DNA of 64,000 bases. Source: Microvirga terricola. GTDB lineage: Bacteria; Pseudomonadota; Alphaproteobacteria; Rhizobiales; Beijerinckiaceae. Within the stretch, counting starts at the first letter, position 1. The number at the start of each line of letters is the position of its first letter. Both the position numbers and the translations under genes were made by a program. The notes beneath the pieces are model-generated. The model was not told the origin of the DNA and searched no databases. It saw nothing but the letters and a program-made list of their open reading frames with translations. The stretch covers positions 124,001 through 188,000 of the forward strand of contig NZ_JAATJS010000001.1 in NCBI RefSeq assembly GCF_011777495.1, written 5' to 3'. Shown here one piece after another: positions 48,340 through 57,134 of this stretch.

Positions 48340-48962
48340 CGTCCGGCCCTCCGATTAATCTGAAAAAGGCCTCCCTTGGGAGGCCTTTTTTACGGCCGCA
48401 CCCGGCATCGCGATGCCTGACAGCAGGGCCATGCGACATGGGCCAGAAACCGCAACGCCCATGCCATTCGCTCACCGAACAAGGCCTACGACACAAGCAG
48501 CCAGAGCAACGACGTGGGACGGGCGAGAACATACCTGAGCTGATGCGTTGCCTCGGACCAGGTTCAATTCTTGAGAGGAGGATTAGCTTTGTCGCTGCGC
48601 CTTCCCAACGGGCAATGATCTAGCGGCTTGCCGGGCTTAGATTTCCCAAGCCGCACGTGCGTTTTCGCACGGCCCGAACGCGGCATTTTACGTTGCTCCC
48701 TATTTGCAGTCCCGCCTTCGCACCCAATGCCGAGGCGAATTAAGTCCCTTTGGCATCATCCTTTTTCGACTTCGCCGGGGAAAGGGGGCAACGCCGCCTC
48801 AGGCCGTTTCACGATCTCTTAACGCATCTCCGCAAATGTTTCGTTGTTGCAATAGTACAACATAGCGCATAACTAGCGGTGCGTTTCCCACTGAGTCGTC
48901 TCAGTTACCCTTGGCCAATCTTCTAAATCATACCTCCCACGCGGAGCCTTGTGAGGACCACG
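48340..48962. other. 623-base intergenic region between RTX genes
   Basis: After the terminator at 48361-48392 I see no supported gene; short open frames lack ribosome sites and family features. A small inverted repeat (GTTGT 48843-48847 with ACAAC 48857-48861) lies 100 bases before the next gene. The base composition is lower in GC near 48840-48930, which fits a promoter region. Confidence 0.5.
48361..48392 (+). terminator. Intrinsic terminator after the second RTX gene
   Basis: AAAAAGGCCTCC with its complement GGAGGCCTTTTTT forms a strong stem (48363-48390) 24 bases after the stop. The same core recurs after the third RTX gene and after the RTX remnant. Confidence 0.92.
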
Positions 48963-50777
48963 ATGAGCAACACGACCTATCTCGCCGATCCCGCCAACCT
49001 GAGCATTCTCTATGCCGAGACGGCATCGAATGAAGGCTTCCTCGGCCTTACTGGCAAACTCAATGTTGTCTCGTATGCCATATCGACCGGCACGGTAAAG
49101 GTTAGTCTCCAGGGGGCTTTTGCCGCTTATGGTGAAGCGAATGGCGACACCTACACCGACATCGACGGTCTGATCGGCACGAGCAAAAACGATTGGCTCG
49201 GCGGCAACGCCAACGCCAACCTTCTCCGCGGCGGCGCTGATAATGACTTCCTCTGGGGCATGGGCGGAGCCGATACGCTCGAGGGCGGCGACGGCTGGGA
49301 CACCGCATCTTATTCCTATGCAGCGGCTGGCGTTACGGTGAATCTTGGAGGTCTGTACGGGATCCTCAACACGGGCGAAGCCGCAGGCGACGTTTTCGAC
49401 TCAATCGAGGGCTTGCTCGGATCAGCGCACGACGACCTACTCATCGGCGACGCGAAAGATAACAAGCTTGAGGGCGGATTCGGCAGCGACACGCTGATTG
49501 GCGGCGCAGGTGCTGACCGGTTTTATGGAAGCTTCGAGACTGATCAGACGGATAGCGGCATCGATGTGGTCACTTATCAATATGCCGCGTCTGCCATTTC
49601 CTTCGACATGACCTACTCCATCGTGGAGGTTGGTGAAGCCGCGGGCGACAGGTTTACGAGCATCGAAAAGGTGATCGGCTCCGACTACAACGACACCATG
49701 GGCGGCAACATGCATGCCCAGACTTTCGTGGGCGGCGCAGGCAATGATGAGTTCTGGGGCTATAACGGAGCCGACAGTCTCGACGGTGGCGATGGCATCG
49801 ATTGGGCTTGCTATGAGCTGAACAGTGCTGCCGTCGAGGTCAACTTGGAGACCGGGCTCGGCAAGGGCGGCCAGGCCGAAGGTGATGTTCTGACCAAAGT
49901 TGAGGCGCTGCGGGGCACGGCGAACGGCGACAAGTTCATCGGTAACTCTGAGGCCAACATCCTCGATGGCCGCGCAGGCGCGGACACCATGAGCGGCGCT
50001 GCGGGCGACGACACGTACTACGTCAACGAAAGTGGCGATCTGGTTGAGGAAGGTTTCAACGAGGGCACCGATCGCGTGTTCACGGAAATCAGCTACACTC
50101 TCGGCACGAATGTCGAAAACCTCACGGCTCTGGCCGGCAAGCCGCAGGCCATTCAGCTTACCGGCAATGCGTTGAACAACAACATCGTCGGCAATGAGAA
50201 CGATAATATCATCATTGGCGGCGCTGGCGCCGATACGATGCAAGGTGGGGTCGGTAACGACACTTATTATGTCGATGATGTGGGCGATGTCATCATCGAC
50301 ACATCGGGCACCAACAAGGTGGTGGCCATCGGCTCGGCGGCGATCAACCTGACTGGCGGCAAGCTGAATGACACGCTTACAGGCAACGCGGGAGCGAACA
50401 AGATCGCAGGTGGACTGGGCAAGGATGTCCTCACCGGTGGTGCAGGCAAGGACATCTTCGTGTTTAACACCGCGCTGAACGCCAAGACCAATGTCGACAA
50501 ACTCGCCGACTTCAACGTCAAGGACGATACGATCTGGTTGGAGAACAAGATCTTCACCAAGGTCGGCAAGGGCTCGGTCGCAAAGCCTGGAAAGCTCAAC
50601 AAGGCCTTCTTCACCGTCGGCGACAAGGCTAAGGACGCGAACGATTACATCGTCTACAACAAAACCAAGGGCATCCTCTACTACGACGTCGACGGATCGG
50701 GAGCGAAGGCAGCGGTAGCTTTCGCTACCGTCAAGAAAGGTCTCGCGCTGACCTCGGCCGACTTCCTCATCATCTGA
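48963..50777 (+). CDS. RTX calcium-binding protein
   Basis: This 604-residue protein has an N-terminal region of about 40 residues (MSNTTYLADPANLSILYAE), then repeated units of about 90-100 residues. Each has a degenerate VSYAISTGTVKVSL-like strand followed by GGNANANLLRGGADNDFL-type RTX repeats, and the C-terminal domain (about 510-604) ends LTSADFLII. The last 95 residues match the two other RTX proteins. No signal peptide is present, as expected for type I secretion. The ATG at 48963 has a GAGG site. A terminator follows. Confidence 0.87.
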   Translation: MSNTTYLADPANLSILYAETASNEGFLGLTGKLNVVSYAISTGTVKVSLQGAFAAYGEANGDTYTDIDGLIGTSKNDWLGGNANANLLRGGADNDFLWGMGGADTLEGGDGWDTASYSYAAAGVTVNLGGLYGILNTGEAAGDVFDSIEGLLGSAHDDLLIGDAKDNKLEGGFGSDTLIGGAGADRFYGSFETDQTDSGIDVVTYQYAASAISFDMTYSIVEVGEAAGDRFTSIEKVIGSDYNDTMGGNMHAQTFVGGAGNDEFWGYNGADSLDGGDGIDWACYELNSAAVEVNLETGLGKGGQAEGDVLTKVEALRGTANGDKFIGNSEANILDGRAGADTMSGAAGDDTYYVNESGDLVEEGFNEGTDRVFTEISYTLGTNVENLTALAGKPQAIQLTGNALNNNIVGNENDNIIIGGAGADTMQGGVGNDTYYVDDVGDVIIDTSGTNKVVAIGSAAINLTGGKLNDTLTGNAGANKIAGGLGKDVLTGGAGKDIFVFNTALNAKTNVDKLADFNVKDDTIWLENKIFTKVGKGSVAKPGKLNKAFFTVGDKAKDANDYIVYNKTKGILYYDVDGSGAKAAVAFATVKKGLALTSADFLII

Positions 50778-50797
50778 GCCATCAGCACGACACTTAA

Positions 50798-50826
50798 GGA
50801 AAGGCCTCCTTCGGGAGGCCTTTTCA
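50798..50826 (+). terminator. Intrinsic terminator after the third RTX gene
   Basis: AAAGGCCTCC (50800-50809) pairs with GGAGGCCTTT (50814-50823) around a TTCG loop, followed by T residues. Confidence 0.92.
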
Positions 50827-50954
50827 TATAGGGAGGCCAGAGGATTTCTGTGGCAGACTTTCGGAAGGCCCGAACCTGCTGGTAGCATGAGGCACGTGCC
50901 CCTTGCCCATGCCAGCCCTTACGCCATCTCCAGCCGCGTAGAGAAGGATCCCTT

Positions 50955-51809
50955 TTGAACCGTTCGCGCTTCGCCCTCGAGATCGTCGCGATCGCTGCTA
51001 ATCGCTTCCTGCGGCATGATGCCTGGGCCATCGCCAGCCATATCGCGCTCTCGATGCTGACATCGCTGTTTCCCTTCCTGATCCTGCTCACGGCAGTCGC
51101 GGGCCTTTTCGGCAGCGCTTCGCTTGCGGACAACGCCGCCGAGATCATTCTGGAAGCCTGGCCGAAGGAAATCGCCGAGCCCATCGCAGGCGAGATCCAC
51201 CGCATCCTCACCGAGCGACAGGGTGGCGTCTTCACTCTCGGTCTCGTCCTCGCACTCTATTTCTCCTCGAGCGGCGTCGAGAGCCTGCGCGTCGGCCTCA
51301 ACCGCGCCTACGGCGTGCGCGAGACACGGGCGTGGTGGCTGACGCGGCTCGAATCCATCGCCTTCGTCATCGGCGGTGCGTTCGTGATGCTCGCGCTCGC
51401 CTTTCTTCTCGTGCTTGGCCCCTTCGTCTGGCGCGCGCTCTTACGCTGGGTGCCGGCGCTGCAAACCTTCGGCGGCGTCATCGATTTCCTGCGCATCGGC
51501 ATTGCGACGCTCGTCTCCGTGGTCGGCTTGCTCGCGGCCCACAAATTCATTCCTGCGGGGCAGCGAACCTTCCGCTCGGTGCTGCCGGGCGTCGGCGTCA
51601 CGCTGGTGCTTTGGCTTCTCGGCGGCCTGGGGTTCAGCTGGTATCTCGAATTCTTCCCCGCGGCTTACGCCTCCACCTACGGCGGCCTCGCCACCGCGAT
51701 GGTCGTGCTCATCTTCCTCTACACACTCGGCGCGATCTTCCTCTTCGGCGGCGAGCTGAACGGCACCATCATCGCCGCGCGACGCCTGCACCTCGATCGG
51801 CAGAACTGA
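50955..51809 (+). CDS. YihY/BrkB-family inner-membrane protein
   Basis: This 284-residue protein has six hydrophobic segments and the family marks HIALSMLTSLFPFLILLTAVAG, SSGVESLRVGLNRAYGVRETRAWW and YTLGAIFLFGGELNGTI. The family was once called ribonuclease BN but is a membrane protein of unclear function. It starts with TTG, with GAAGGA upstream; no ATG is near. It lies between an RTX gene and the RTX remnant. Confidence 0.9.
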   Translation: MNRSRFALEIVAIAANRFLRHDAWAIASHIALSMLTSLFPFLILLTAVAGLFGSASLADNAAEIILEAWPKEIAEPIAGEIHRILTERQGGVFTLGLVLALYFSSSGVESLRVGLNRAYGVRETRAWWLTRLESIAFVIGGAFVMLALAFLLVLGPFVWRALLRWVPALQTFGGVIDFLRIGIATLVSVVGLLAAHKFIPAGQRTFRSVLPGVGVTLVLWLLGGLGFSWYLEFFPAAYASTYGGLATAMVVLIFLYTLGAIFLFGGELNGTIIAARRLHLDRQN

Positions 51810-51906
51810 CCGGCACAACAAGACTCGGCGCGGCGTTTCAAGCCCAAGCGAGGGACGGGAAGATCGAGTCTCGCCTGTGCGGCAAAGCACATCGCCATTT
51901 CAGAGA

Positions 51907-52112
51907 CTGTTTAAACGTTACGCAATAAAGTACGTTGTCTTCCGATTCGGGCTTGGTGAGAGCTGCGGACACGCGCCGGACACCCCGCCCCCAACTCCGA
52001 CCCTCGTCTCCTGGCGCCCGAGACCATGCGTCTTGGGCCGGGAGTCCTGCGGTTGCTCGCGACCATCACCAAGGGCCTCAAGATGACCTACGCGGACTTC
52101 CTCGTCATCTGA
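51907..52112 (+). pseudogene. Decayed RTX gene remnant (start-region motif and C-terminal tail)
   Basis: The 54 bases at 52059-52112 encode ATITKGLKMTYADFLVI plus a stop and differ from the last 54 bases of the second RTX gene (48286-48339) at four positions. Upstream, 51909-51930 repeats the start-region sequence of that gene (TTAAACGTTACGCAATAA). Between them about 130 bases hold no RTX repeat, and the frame is broken. A terminator of the RTX type follows. This looks like a third cassette that lost its body by deletion. Confidence 0.8.
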
Positions 52113-52133
52113 CCTTTTGCCATCTCTTCGAAA

Positions 52134-52164
52134 GAAAAAGGCCTCCTCCAGGAGGCCTTTTTTG
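52134..52164 (+). terminator. Intrinsic terminator after the RTX remnant
   Basis: AAAAGGCCTCC (52136-52146) pairs with GGAGGCCTTTT (52151-52161), followed by further T residues. It is nearly the same as the terminators of the two intact RTX genes nearby. Confidence 0.9.
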
Positions 52165-52241
52165 TGGCCGATATCCGCTGCGACCGGTGCACCACGTCTA
52201 GTGCAGAGGAGGACCTCTCACGACGTTCACCATCGCCAAAC

Positions 52242-52270
52242 GAAAACGGCCGGGCGAGTGCCCGGCCGTC
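52242..52270 (-). terminator. Intrinsic terminator after cpdB
   Basis: ACGGCCGGGC (52246-52255) pairs with GCCCGGCCGT (52260-52269) around a 4-base loop. On the minus strand it is followed by TTTT, about 24 bases after the cpdB stop. Confidence 0.82.
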
Positions 52271-52292
52271 TGACGATCTTGAACCCGATTTA

Positions 52293-54239
52293 TCAGTTCG
52301 AGACGCGATACTTGATGAAGCCTTCCGGCGCGTCGCCCAGCTTCTCGACCTTGATGCCGGCCGGCTGATAGGCGGCGGCGTTCGGGCCGGTGGTGAAGGT
52401 CGCGGTGACGTTGGCGGGGATCGCCAGCGACCACGAACCATCGGCCTTCGGCGCGACCGTCTTGCGCTCGATGATGAAGCGCATGATCGCATCGCGCGTG
52501 AGGTCAGGTGCCTCGAACACGATGGTCTTTCCGTCGGCACCGGGGAAGTTGCCGCCGCCGCCTGCGCGGTAGTTGTTGGTCGCGACGATGAAGACCTGAT
52601 CGTCCGTCACCGGCTTGCCGTTGTAGGTCAGATCCTTGATACGGTGCGCATCCGGCGCGATGACCTTGCCGTTGTCGTCGTAGCGCGAGGCTTGTGTCGG
52701 ATCGATCTTGTATTGCACGCCCGCGATCACGTCGAAGTTATAGGCCGGGAACTTCTGATTGATGAGGTCCTGCTCGCCGCTCTTCGACGCGTCGATCTGG
52801 TTGAACACGCCAGCCGAGCGTTCCAGCCATTCGCGCACCTGCGCGCCGGTGACTTTCACCGCGCGCACCGTGTTCGGATAGATGTAGATGTCCGCCATGT
52901 CCTTGATGGCGAGCGGGCCGGGCTTGATGTCGGTGAAGTAGTTCGGGCCGCCGCGTCCGCCGGCCTTGAAGGGCGCGGCCGCGGAGAGCAGCGGCAGGTC
53001 CTTGTAAGGCGTGTTTTTCAGAAGATCGGCCACGTACCAGGCCTGCGCCTCGGCGACGATCTTCACGGAGGCATCGTCGGCGACGAGAGAGAAATACGAG
53101 TGAATCGGAACCGACGTGGTGCCGACAGCCTCGCGCACGTATTTCAGCGCGCCGTCATGATCACCCTGAACGGCCGCAATGACAGCTGCTTCCGATTCCA
53201 CCTTCGGCACGATCTTGCGGTCGACGCGATCATAGATCGGGCGCGCCTCGGTGCGGAAGGTCGCGACCTTCCAGGTGTCGCTGGCCTTGGTCAATTCGAG
53301 ATCGACGATGCCGAGGTGGCTGCCCCAGAAACCGGCCATGACCGCCGGCTTGCCGTGCAGCGTGCCCTTCTCCACATCGACGCCGGGAATGTTGGCGAAT
53401 TCCTTGCCGCCGGGGAACACGAAGTGCTGGTGGCCGGTGAAGATGACGTCGATGCCCTCGACCTTGGCGAGGTGCAGCGCGGCGTTTTCCTCACCGCCCT
53501 TGCGCTCGCCGCCCGCGATGCCCGAATGGCAGAGCGCAACGACGATGTCAGCGCCAGCCTTCTTCAGGTCAGGAACATGCTTGTTGGCTGCATCGACGAT
53601 GTCGACAGTTGTCGCCTTGTTGTCGAGATGCGCCTTGTCCCACTGCACGATCTGCGGCGGCACGAAGCCGATCACGCCGATCTTCAGCTTGTGCTTCGCG
53701 CCGGCCTCGTCGACGAACTCGCGGTCGAGGATGAGCCAGGGCTTCAGCAGCGTCGAGCCATCGGCCTTGATGACGTTGGCGCAGACCAGCGGGAATTTCG
53801 CCGTGCCGAGCGAGTTCTGCAGGTACTCGAGGCCGTAGTTGAATTCGTGGTTACCGAGCGTGCCGCAATCGTAGTTCAGGGTGTTCATGGCGGCGACCAT
53901 CGGATGGACGTCGCCGTTCTTCATGCCACGGCGATAGGCTACGAAGTCGCCGAGTGGGGAACCCTGGATCAGGTCGCCATTATCGAACAGCATGCTGTTC
54001 TTCGCCTCGGCCCGCGCCGTCTTCACGAGGGTCGCCGTGCGCGCCAGACCGACCGTGTCGTCAGCGGCATCGCGATAATAGTCGTAAGGCATCACGTTGA
54101 CGTGGAGATCCGTCGTCTCCAGCACGCGCAGCTTGATGACCGGATCGCCCGCAAAAGCGAATTTCGGCAGGCCTGCAACGGCAGCCGCGGCCACACCCGT
54201 CTGGAGGGCTCTACGGCGAGTAATCAAAGTCCCTGACAT
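52293..54239 (-). CDS. cpdB: 2',3'-cyclic-nucleotide 2'-phosphodiesterase/3'-nucleotidase
   Basis: This 648-residue exported enzyme has a Tat-like signal (LITRRRALQTGVAAAAVAGLPKFAFA). The metallophosphoesterase domain (about 35-330) has ETTDLHVNVMPYDYYRD, FDNGDLIQGSPLGD and GNHEFNYGLEYL. The C-terminal 5'-nucleotidase domain (about 370-640) has NNYRAGGGGNFPG. It lets cells use external nucleotides as a phosphate source. The ATG at 54239 is preferred to the upstream open frame to 54308. It lies last in the hpt-metC-cpdB run. Confidence 0.95.
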   Translation of the reverse strand: MSGTLITRRRALQTGVAAAAVAGLPKFAFAGDPVIKLRVLETTDLHVNVMPYDYYRDAADDTVGLARTATLVKTARAEAKNSMLFDNGDLIQGSPLGDFVAYRRGMKNGDVHPMVAAMNTLNYDCGTLGNHEFNYGLEYLQNSLGTAKFPLVCANVIKADGSTLLKPWLILDREFVDEAGAKHKLKIGVIGFVPPQIVQWDKAHLDNKATTVDIVDAANKHVPDLKKAGADIVVALCHSGIAGGERKGGEENAALHLAKVEGIDVIFTGHQHFVFPGGKEFANIPGVDVEKGTLHGKPAVMAGFWGSHLGIVDLELTKASDTWKVATFRTEARPIYDRVDRKIVPKVESEAAVIAAVQGDHDGALKYVREAVGTTSVPIHSYFSLVADDASVKIVAEAQAWYVADLLKNTPYKDLPLLSAAAPFKAGGRGGPNYFTDIKPGPLAIKDMADIYIYPNTVRAVKVTGAQVREWLERSAGVFNQIDASKSGEQDLINQKFPAYNFDVIAGVQYKIDPTQASRYDDNGKVIAPDAHRIKDLTYNGKPVTDDQVFIVATNNYRAGGGGNFPGADGKTIVFEAPDLTRDAIMRFIIERKTVAPKADGSWSLAIPANVTATFTTGPNAAAYQPAGIKVEKLGDAPEGFIKYRVSN

Positions 54240-54351
54240 GGTCTCATTCCCCTGGCGAAACAGCGTTCGCTCCCGCCTGAGGGAACACGAAATTTGTGAC
54301 AAGATCAATAATAGCCGCCTAATGGTTTCCGCGAGTTGCGGGGCAACCTTC

Positions 54352-55506
54352 TCAGGCGGGTTTCAGGGCCTCGTCGAGATCTCGGTAAAGGTCTTCCACG
54401 TCCTCGATGCCTGTGGACAAGCGCAGGAGATCCGCGGGGCACGGTGTGCCCGGCCCCTCGATGGAGGCGCGGTGCTCGATGAGGCTTTCCACCCCACCGA
54501 GTGAAGTCGCACGTTTCCAGAGGCGCACTCGCGCCGCCGTGCGGATCGCGGCCGCTTCCCCTCCGGTCAGCTGGATCGACAGCATGAAGCCGAACCCGCC
54601 CTCCATCTGCCGGGCGGCGATGTCGTGGCCGGGATGCTGCGGTAGGCCGGGATAGAGCACGCGCGCGACCTTGGGATGGACCGAGAGGCGCACGGCCAGA
54701 TCCATGGCGCTCTTGGTCTGGGCGGCGGCGCGCAGATGCAGGGTCCGCATTCCACGCATGAGCAGGTAGGCCTCGAAGGGGCCGAGAATCGCGCCTTGCA
54801 TCTTGCGGATGGAAACCACCCTCGCCCAGAACTCATCCGCCTTCGCGCCCGCAAGCGCGCCCGCGACCACATCGGAATGCCCGTTCAGCACCTTGGTGGC
54901 CGCGTGCATGACGATGTCGGCGCCGAGCGTCAGGGGCCGGGTGTGGAAGGGCGAGGCGGTGGTGGAATCGACCGCGAGACGCGCGCCCGCCTCATGGGCG
55001 ATTGCCGCGGCGCCTGCGATGTCGGTGATCGTCCAGAGCGGGTTGGAGGGCGTCTCGATCCACACCAGCTTGGTGCGCCCCGGCTGAACCGCCGCACGCA
55101 AGGCATCGAGATTGTCCGTTTCCGCAAAATCGACGACGAGGCCCCAGCGGACGGCTTCCGTCATCAGCCAATTGCGGAGAGCCCAGTACATGACCTTGGA
55201 GGCGACCACATGATCGCCGGGATTCAGCGCCTGGAAGACGGCAGTCGCCGCCGCCATGCCGGAGGAAAACAGGAGCGCACCGGCCTCGGCGTCCTCCAGC
55301 ATCGCCAGCACCTCTTCCGCCTCGCGGATGGTGGCGTTGTCGGGCCGGCCATAGACGAAGCCGGAGGAATAGGCGTTGTCCTCATCGCGGATATAGGTCG
55401 TCGCCACATGGATCGGCGGCACGACCGCCTTCGTGATCGGGTCCACATGGCCCATGGCCTGGGCGGCGAGGCTGCGTTTCGACCAGCTGGAGCGCGACGA
55501 GGACAT
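54352..55506 (-). CDS. Cys/Met metabolism PLP-dependent enzyme
   Basis: This 384-residue protein belongs to the cystathionine gamma-synthase / cystathionine beta-lyase group. It has the phosphate-binding SSGMAAATAVFQAL, the aspartate in ARLAVDSTTASPFHTRPL, and the PLP lysine in MHAATKVLNGHSDVVAGAL. C-terminal SLGGVESLIEHRAS is also typical. Which reaction it carries out (synthase, lyase or sulfhydrylase) cannot be fixed from sequence alone. hpt lies 48 bases upstream on the same strand. Confidence 0.9.
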   Translation of the reverse strand: MSSSRSSWSKRSLAAQAMGHVDPITKAVVPPIHVATTYIRDEDNAYSSGFVYGRPDNATIREAEEVLAMLEDAEAGALLFSSGMAAATAVFQALNPGDHVVASKVMYWALRNWLMTEAVRWGLVVDFAETDNLDALRAAVQPGRTKLVWIETPSNPLWTITDIAGAAAIAHEAGARLAVDSTTASPFHTRPLTLGADIVMHAATKVLNGHSDVVAGALAGAKADEFWARVVSIRKMQGAILGPFEAYLLMRGMRTLHLRAAAQTKSAMDLAVRLSVHPKVARVLYPGLPQHPGHDIAARQMEGGFGFMLSIQLTGGEAAAIRTAARVRLWKRATSLGGVESLIEHRASIEGPGTPCPADLLRLSTGIEDVEDLYRDLDEALKPA

Positions 55507-55554
55507 GAAGAACCTCCGGGAGGCGGTTTTGGGGGCTTAGGCGACTGCCCGCCT

Positions 55555-56121
55555 TTAAGCCTTATCGAACAAATCGGGGTCCTGATTCGCGTGGTCGACC
55601 ACGCCGACGAAGGGCAGCTGGCGGTATGAATGGGCGACATCCATGCCGTAGCCGACTACGAACAGGTCCGGGCAGGTGAAACCGACGAAATCGGCCTCGA
55701 TGCTGACCGCGCGCTTGCCGGGCTTTTCCAGCAGCACCGTAGTCAGAACCCGCTTCGCGCCGCGCGCCATCAGCAGATCCTTGGCGAAAGTGACCGTGCG
55801 GCCGGATTCGAGAATGTCATCCACGAGCAGAATGTCGCGGCCGCGCACGTCGCTTTCCACGTCGCGCAGGATCGTCACATTCCCGGTGGACACCGTGCCG
55901 TCGAGATAGCTCGAGAGGTGCACGAACTCGACCTGGGGCTCGAGACCGACCCGGTGCAGCGCGCGAAGAAGGTCCGCCGCGAACATGAAGCTGCCCTTCA
56001 AAACGGCGACGACGAGCAGGTTTTCAGGGTTCGAGCGCGCGATGTCCTGCGCCAGTTCCTCATTGCGCTTGGCGATGGTTTCCTCGTTGAAGAGAACCCG
56101 AATACGCGGCGTGCCAGTCAT
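55555..56121 (-). CDS. hpt: Hypoxanthine phosphoribosyltransferase
   Basis: This 188-residue purine-salvage enzyme carries the PRPP motif ILLVDDILESGRTV and the family segments VVAVLKGSFMFAADLLRAL and FVGFTCPDLFVVGYGMDVAHSYRQLP. It converts hypoxanthine or guanine to the nucleotide. The ATG at 56121 is used; a start 15 bases earlier is possible. It is divergent from ftsE, with a 290-base region between them. Confidence 0.95.
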   Translation of the reverse strand: MTGTPRIRVLFNEETIAKRNEELAQDIARSNPENLLVVAVLKGSFMFAADLLRALHRVGLEPQVEFVHLSSYLDGTVSTGNVTILRDVESDVRGRDILLVDDILESGRTVTFAKDLLMARGAKRVLTTVLLEKPGKRAVSIEADFVGFTCPDLFVVGYGMDVAHSYRQLPFVGVVDHANQDPDLFDKA

Positions 56122-56411
56122 CGTCAGTCCGTCCAAAAGGTGATGCGGCTTGTTACGTAAGCCGACGTAAGATCTTTTCTCTCCCTTTCACGACCATGGC
56201 CAGACTGCGAAGTCAAACGGACTCAGTGCCTCTCGCCCAAAATCCCGAGCGGTTCATCCTTGAGAAAAGATCCGATAGCATCGCGAAGACTGTTGCCTGC
56301 GCTCCTACAGCCGCTGGAATTTTATTGTCTTGTTGAGGATTAAGAGGCGATAAGCGAAACGAATTGGCACCCGGCGGCCCGATCCGCCGGTCACACTTGA
56401 AGCGATAAGGA

Positions 56412-57134
56412 ATGGCCCAGGGGCGTGTGAAAGCGTTATTCGACACCGGTTTCGAGGAAGGCCCGGCGCCAGCCGCCGTGCACTTCGAGAATGTGGGCGT
56501 GCGCTACGGCATGGGGCCCGAGGTCCTGCGCGACCTGACCTTTTCCATCGAGCCGAATTCGTTCCAGTTTCTCACCGGCCCCTCCGGCGCGGGCAAAACG
56601 ACGCTGCTGCGGCTGATTCTGCTCTCGGTCAAACCGACGCGGGGATTGATTTCACTCTTCGGCGAGGATGTCTCCCGCATCTCGAAGGACGAGCTGACCG
56701 ATCTGCGCCGCCGCATGGGCGTAGTGTTTCAGGACTTTCGCCTGCTCGACCATCTCACGACCTATGAGAACGTCGCTCTGCCCCTGCGCGTCCAGGGCAA
56801 GGAGGAGACGAGCTATCGCAACGAGGTGGTCGAACTTCTGCGCTGGGTGGGGCTGGGCGACCGGATGCACATGCTGCCGCCGGTTCTCTCCGGCGGCGAG
56901 AAGCAGCGTGCGGCCATCGCCCGGGCGCTGATCGTGCGTCCCGACCTGCTTCTGGCCGACGAGCCCACCGGCAACGTGGACCCCTCGCTTGCCCGCCGCC
57001 TGCTGCGCCTGTTCATCGAACTCAACCGGCTCGGCACCTCGGTCGTCATCGCGACCCACGATTTCAGCCTCATGGATCAGCTCAGCGTGCGCCGCCTCGT
57101 GCTCGGCGACGGGCGGCTGCATATCGACGAGTGA
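56412..57134 (+). CDS. ftsE: Cell-division ATP-binding protein FtsE
   Basis: This 240-residue ABC ATPase has Walker A GPSGAGKTTLLR, the signature LSGGEKQRAAIARAL and Walker B LLLADEPTGNVDPS. With FtsX it forms a complex at the septum that activates peptidoglycan hydrolases. An N-terminal extension of about 25 residues precedes the ATPase. ftsX follows with a 4-base overlap (GTGA). Confidence 0.96.
   Translation: MAQGRVKALFDTGFEEGPAPAAVHFENVGVRYGMGPEVLRDLTFSIEPNSFQFLTGPSGAGKTTLLRLILLSVKPTRGLISLFGEDVSRISKDELTDLRRRMGVVFQDFRLLDHLTTYENVALPLRVQGKEETSYRNEVVELLRWVGLGDRMHMLPPVLSGGEKQRAAIARALIVRPDLLLADEPTGNVDPSLARRLLRLFIELNRLGTSVVIATHDFSLMDQLSVRRLVLGDGRLHIDE

Noticed and set aside
46792..50777. RTX repeats as a CRISPR-like or non-coding tandem array
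   Set aside because: The repeats are 27-base coding units (GGxGxDxLx) kept in one long frame, with no constant spacer structure.
51935..52201. An 88-codon open frame over the RTX remnant
   Set aside because: It is in another frame than the RTX tail and looks like out-of-frame debris rich in Pro and Arg.
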